Positions 60,932 through 64,000 of a DNA stretch of 64,000 nt are shown here, in pieces. How positions within the stretch are numbered: the first letter of the stretch is position 1; the number at the start of each line of letters is the position of its first letter. The stretch spans positions 1-64,000 of the forward strand of contig JAQGMR010000001.1 in the NCBI GenBank assembly GCA_028292265.1. The letters are read 5' to 3'. The translations under genes and the position numbers were made by a program. The notes beneath the pieces were generated by a model, which saw only the letters and a program-made list of their open reading frames with translations, was not told where the DNA came from and did no database searches. Origin of the DNA: Herminiimonas sp. (GTDB lineage Bacteria > Pseudomonadota > Gammaproteobacteria > Burkholderiales > Burkholderiaceae_D).

Positions 60932-61612
60932 ATGACTATCGGATTTCGCATTCAGACCATGCCCGCGCGGCTGGCGGCATCCTTGATTGAGGCCTTTGCC
61001 CAGCAAGCTGTTTCGCACCTGTCCGATAGCATGGGCCGCACACAGACCGCGGCAGCGGCCATCCGGCCGATGCATGGCGGAGCCACAGTCTTGTGCGGAC
61101 CGGCACTTACGGTTCGCGTGCCGCCTGGCGACCATCTCATGGTGCAGAAAGCGCTAGACCTTGCGGAACCAGGCGACGTAATCGTCGTTGACGCCGGCGG
61201 ACTGGTGGAAGTGGCGATGATCGGGGACATCATGACAACGTATGCGACACAGCGTGGCATCGCCGGATTCGTGATCGACGGCGCGATTCGCGACGCTGCC
61301 GAAATCGCCGGGCGTAACCTGCCCGTATATGCGCGCGGTGTAAGTCCCCGCGGGCCCTCGCGTCTTGGTCCCGGCGAGATTCATGCGGTTGTTTCGGTTG
61401 GCGGGATGGTCGTGCACCCTGGAGACATCATTGTTGGCGACGCTGATGGCGTTGTAGCAGTGCCTCGTGCGGATGTCGAGGAAGTGTTGGCTGCTGCCCG
61501 CGCCTTGCGGGTGAAGGAAGAAAACACGTTTCGCGCAATCGCGGAAGGAAGACTCGATCGTGCCTGGATCGACGAGGTATTGCGGGCAAGGGGATGCGGT
61601 TCTCCGCTGTGA
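60932..61612 (+). CDS. RraA-like protein / oxo-acid aldolase (HMG/CHA aldolase type)
   Basis: A 226-residue RraA-fold protein with the aldolase signature GFVIDGAIRDAAEI (Arg120-Asp121) and GDIMTTYATQRG. Relatives include 4-hydroxy-4-methyl-2-oxoglutarate/4-carboxy-4-hydroxy-2-oxoadipate aldolases, Mg-dependent enzymes in protocatechuate and gallate 4,5-cleavage, and oxaloacetate decarboxylases. AGGAG precedes ATG 60932. Substrate unclear: the aromatic cluster nearby could feed it, but the operon partners suggest a hydroxy-acid pathway. Follows the MR/MLE gene by 34 bases. Confidence 0.83.
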   Translation: MTIGFRIQTMPARLAASLIEAFAQQAVSHLSDSMGRTQTAAAAIRPMHGGATVLCGPALTVRVPPGDHLMVQKALDLAEPGDVIVVDAGGLVEVAMIGDIMTTYATQRGIAGFVIDGAIRDAAEIAGRNLPVYARGVSPRGPSRLGPGEIHAVVSVGGMVVHPGDIIVGDADGVVAVPRADVEEVLAAARALRVKEENTFRAIAEGRLDRAWIDEVLRARGCGSPL

Positions 61613-61620
61613 ACCTTAGT

Positions 61621-61649
61621 CCTGGTCAAGCAAAGCTGTCTTGACCAGG
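61621..61649. terminator. Stem-loop between convergent RraA-like and GlxR-like genes
   Basis: A perfect 10-bp inverted repeat (CCTGGTCAAG / CTTGACCAGG) with a 9-base loop, 8 bases after the RraA-like stop. No T-run follows, so it may be a weak or Rho-assisted terminator. Confidence 0.5.
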
Positions 61650-61713
61650 CGATTGATCCCGCCCACAACAGTCGTAAGGCGGCGTGGGTCGGTGCCGGTG
61701 GGCGGAGGGCGAC

Positions 61714-62601
61714 TTAGCCCTTCGCAATGACCGCGTTCGACATTCTTTCCACGGCCTGGCAAAGAGCGGAGTGGTCGAGCGCCTTCATGCCGTTGGCAGA
61801 GCAGGAACTCATCAGCTGTTGCACGTTGGCGGTATTCGGCAAGGACAGGCCCATGGCGCGCGCGCCTTCCAGCGCAAGGTTAAGGTCCTTTTGATGGAGT
61901 TCGATTCGGAAGCCGGGGTTGAAAGTACGCTTGATCATGCGCTCGCCATGCACTTCCAGGATGCGCGATGCCGCGAAGCCGCCCATCAAGGCCTGACGCA
62001 CCTTTGCCGGATCGGCACCCGCACTGGCGGCGAACAGCAAGGCTTCCGAGACGGCTTCTATGTTAAGCGCAACGATGATCTGATTTGCTACCTTGGTGGT
62101 CTGGCCATCGCCATTGCCGCCGACCAGGGTGATGTTCTTGCCCATAAGGTCAAACAGCGGCTTGACCTTGTCGAAGGTCTCCTGCGCCGCTCCAACCATG
62201 ATGGTTAGCGTAGCAGCCTTGGCCCCTACTTCACCGCCCGATACAGGCGCGTCGACATACTCGCAGCCGAGGGCATTGATCCGCGTGGCGAATTCCTTGG
62301 TCGCCATCGGCGAGATCGAACTCATGTCGATCACGGTCTTGCCTTGCGCCAGGCCACTTGCCACGCCATTGGCGCCGAACAGAACGGCTTCAACATCGGG
62401 CGTATCTGGCAGCATCATGATGATGATGTCGGCCTGCTTCGCCACCTCGGCGGCTGAGGCGCACACCACACCGCCCTTCTCGACCAGTTCTCCGGTTGGC
62501 GTTGTCCTGCTGTGCAGATAGAGCGCATGTCCGCCTGCCTGAAGGTTTGTCGCCATGGGTTTGCCCATGATGCCCAGTCCGATAAATCCGATTTTCGCCA
62601 T
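61714..62601 (-). CDS. glxR: 2-hydroxy-3-oxopropionate (tartronate semialdehyde) reductase-like
   Basis: A 295-residue beta-hydroxyacid dehydrogenase: NAD(P)-binding GFIGLGIMGKPMATNL, substrate site DAPVSGGEVGA, catalytic Lys in GDGQTTKVANQ and C-terminal KDLNLALEGARAMGLSLP. Signature best matches GarR/GlxR, which reduce tartronate semialdehyde to D-glycerate. It is the convergent neighbour of the sugar-acid-type operon, and a link via glyoxylate or tartronate metabolism is plausible. The exact substrate within the family (3-hydroxyisobutyrate versus tartronate semialdehyde) is inferred from motifs only. Confidence 0.85.
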   Translation of the reverse strand: MAKIGFIGLGIMGKPMATNLQAGGHALYLHSRTTPTGELVEKGGVVCASAAEVAKQADIIIMMLPDTPDVEAVLFGANGVASGLAQGKTVIDMSSISPMATKEFATRINALGCEYVDAPVSGGEVGAKAATLTIMVGAAQETFDKVKPLFDLMGKNITLVGGNGDGQTTKVANQIIVALNIEAVSEALLFAASAGADPAKVRQALMGGFAASRILEVHGERMIKRTFNPGFRIELHQKDLNLALEGARAMGLSLPNTANVQQLMSSCSANGMKALDHSALCQAVERMSNAVIAKG

Positions 62602-62955
62602 GATGTCTTCCTGAAAAAGTGAACGTTCGCGCGGCCGTGCCGCCGTGTTGCCGTCGATGCTCGATTGTTATTGGTCGCCGCTCGCGGCTATTGCTAGGGG
62701 TCGGGATTGCGGTCGAATTTGTAGTCGTTCTTTTTGATTGCGCGGCTGCAAGCCCAGATTTGCCCGCCCCGCGCCGGACACTGTACCGGAGATCGGCTCG
62801 CTTTACAGCACCGGGCAATGACACTTGGCCGGACCACCTTCGCGACGCGTGAAAAGAGCCAGGTAAGGGCTACGGTGCCCGAGAATCGGGCTTTTCGCAC
62901 ATTCAGGCATGCCAATTGCTTCTACGAGGAAACACTTACTAGAGGCAATGCCACC
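62602..62955. other. Divergent region between GlxR-like and PEP-CTERM genes
   Basis: About 350 bases holding the promoter of the reductase gene and, at its right end, the sigma54 candidate at 62905-62920. Open frames here have no support. No repeats seen. Confidence 0.5.
62905..62920 (+). promoter_or_regulatory. Candidate sigma54 (-24/-12) promoter for the PEP-CTERM gene
   Basis: AGGCATGCCAATTGCT: GG and GC separated by exactly 10 bases, and the TTGC(T) -12 element is intact; the -24 element differs from TGGCACG at two places (AGGCATG). It predicts a start about 62931 and a 25-base leader before ATG 62956. PEP-CTERM genes in several beta- and gammaproteobacteria are reported to depend on sigma54 with the PrsK/PrsR pair. 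Confidence 0.6.
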
Positions 62956-64000
62956 ATGCGCTACTTGCTCACCCCCCTTGCTTTCGTTCTGCTCGCCGGC
63001 CCCGCATTCGGCGGGCTTCCTCCTTCCCATCCAGTGACAAGCTTGGGCAGCTCCGGAGGGAACACCATGGACGAAAACACTAACAATTTTGGTCACATCC
63101 TGGCTTTAAGGGACACTGGCGGTACTTCCGCTTCCTCGCCATCGTTGAATGGGCGTGGCGAAACCAGCGCATCCGGACAAACGGAGGGCAGAAGCTTCAA
63201 CTCCGCCTTCTGGCTCGACGGTGCGGGGCAGGTGGCCGCTTACGGCGGTCGTCCAGGCTCCCACGCCTGCCTGTACGCAGACAGCCTGGCGCTTGATTTT
63301 GAAGCGCTGGGAGGAAACAGTAACGCCGCCTATGGCATCAGTGATGGCGGTCAGGTGGCGGGCCACAAGACACGGAGCGGCAAGTCGGCGTCGGACGCTG
63401 ACTCGTACGGGAATGGCAGCATGGGCGGGCCGGGAGCATCCCGCGATACGGACAACTTCGGCACCGGTGCCATCCTGGCCAACGGCGCCAACTCGGGCAA
63501 CGGCGGCAACTTCGGCAACTTCGGCAACGGCGCTAACGTCGGCAGCGGCGGCAACCTCAATTCCGGCACGAACAACGGGGAACAGGCGGGGGGCTCGAAT
63601 GACTCAGGCAGCAGTCCAGGTTCGCACGCCTCGCCGTTTGCAAATGGCAGCGGCGGCGGCATCGGGGCATCCGGTGGAAACTACGGCGGCGGTGGTGGTG
63701 GTGGTGGCGGTACCAATGGGGGTCAGACGGGCGGCAATGGAGGCAATGGCGGCGGACCCGGCAATGCACCTCCCCATGACCTCCTGACGGATGGCGGCGT
63801 GCTGAAAGACTTCAATGCCCTGCTCCATCCGACGTCCGGCTTTACACCAGAAGGAACGACCGGCACCGACGGCAATGGGCAGCTGGCTGCCGTCGACTGC
63901 ACCGGTCAATGCGACACAGCCTTGCCAAGCCGGTCCGAGCCTACTGCGGTTCCCGAACCCGGATCCCTCGCGCTTTTCACGTTGGCACTGGCGGCCCTGG
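62956..64000 (+). CDS. PEP-CTERM sorted, HAF-repeat-type surface protein (partial at right edge)
   Basis: An open frame of 348 codons without stop at the window end. Signal peptide MRYLLTPLAFVLLAGPAFG. Then HAF-type blocks: AFWLDGAGQVAAY...HACLYADSLALDFEALGGNSNAAYGISDGGQVAG, which resembles the extracellular HAF repeat ('HAFLY..G...DLGTLGG.NS.A..IN..GQVVG'), and late LKDFNALLHPTSGFTPEGTTGTDGNGQLAAV. Between them (codons about 135-275) lies a Gly/Asn-rich repeat region (NGANSGNGGNFGNFGNG, GGGGGGGG). The C-terminus shows VPEPGSLALFTLALAAL, the PEP-CTERM sorting signal with its membrane segment, recognised by the exosortase EpsH/XrtA. Start chosen by signal peptide; the ribosome binding site (AGAGGC) is modest. 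Confidence 0.85.
   Translation, partial: MRYLLTPLAFVLLAGPAFGGLPPSHPVTSLGSSGGNTMDENTNNFGHILALRDTGGTSASSPSLNGRGETSASGQTEGRSFNSAFWLDGAGQVAAYGGRPGSHACLYADSLALDFEALGGNSNAAYGISDGGQVAGHKTRSGKSASDADSYGNGSMGGPGASRDTDNFGTGAILANGANSGNGGNFGNFGNGANVGSGGNLNSGTNNGEQAGGSNDSGSSPGSHASPFANGSGGGIGASGGNYGGGGGGGGGTNGGQTGGNGGNGGGPGNAPPHDLLTDGGVLKDFNALLHPTSGFTPEGTTGTDGNGQLAAVDCTGQCDTALPSRSEPTAVPEPGSLALFTLALAAL

Noticed and set aside
1-64000. CRISPR array, prophage or insertion sequence
   Set aside because: No spaced direct repeats of CRISPR size, no transposase or integrase, and no terminal inverted repeats were seen. The tandem repeats present are short and intragenic or intergenic.

Overview
The window looks like the chromosome of a GC-rich (about 60%) betaproteobacterium of the order Burkholderiales, most likely an Oxalobacteraceae-type soil or water organism (Noviherbaspirillum, Herbaspirillum or Massilia relatives). 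The pointers are a polyhydroxyalkanoate phasin, a Bug/TctC-type solute receptor, a PEP-CTERM surface protein, small DUF proteins typical of this order, and a terephthalate-type dioxygenase cluster. This assignment is inference from gene content. No rRNA, intact tRNA, CRISPR array, insertion sequence or prophage is visible.

Left part (1-13,100): a radical SAM/B12-binding protein cut by the left edge, a Ser/Gly-rich exported protein, an acyl-CoA ligase, and the phasin gene phaP, whose sigma70 promoter is bracketed by two near-identical 16-bp inverted-repeat sites. These are followed by a COG2509 flavoprotein, a DUF2383 protein, and the stress operon prkA - DUF444 (YeaH/YhbH) - spoVR on the minus strand. 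Next (13,400-26,700) come a SET-domain methyltransferase, a candidate small RNA with an anti-Shine-Dalgarno loop, tag, a CheY-like regulator, a NYN/LOTUS RNA-binding protein translationally coupled to a flavoprotein, folE, a hemerythrin, a phosphatase, nnrD, two membrane proteins, and several small or regulatory genes including a pirin.

Middle (26,800-49,500): a minus-strand operon of membrane-anchored trypsin-like protease, MoxR ATPase, DUF58 and VWA proteins, which looks like an envelope quality-control or complex-assembly module. Then an extradiol dioxygenase, a large alpha/beta hydrolase, two very large signalling proteins (CHASE-PAS hybrid histidine kinase; multi-PAS/GAF GGDEF-EAL), an exported M20 peptidase, an LplT-type lysophospholipid transporter, a DUF2076 protein, a divergent Nramp-like transporter, and a toxin-antitoxin locus whose toxin has lost an N-terminal segment.

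Right part (49,700-62,600) is catabolic. An IclR regulator and an ABC-type solute-binding protein face an operon in the order oxygenase alpha, oxygenase beta, PdxA-like dihydrodiol dehydrogenase, ferredoxin reductase, the same order as tphA2-A3-B-A1 for terephthalate. The promoter of this operon and the promoter of the solute-binding protein have the same architecture: a GTTCG-N5-CG(A/G)AC palindrome, 16 bp, a TTGAC(A/G) -35 box, 17 bp, and a TACA(C/T)T -10 box. This strongly suggests one IclR activator switches on uptake and attack of the aromatic substrate together. A second cluster (MFS transporter, LysR regulator, TctC receptor, enolase-superfamily enzyme, RraA-like aldolase, tartronate-semialdehyde-type reductase) probably handles a hydroxy- or sugar acid. 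The right edge holds a PEP-CTERM protein with HAF-type repeats split by a Gly/Asn-rich insertion and preceded by a good sigma54 -24/-12 candidate.
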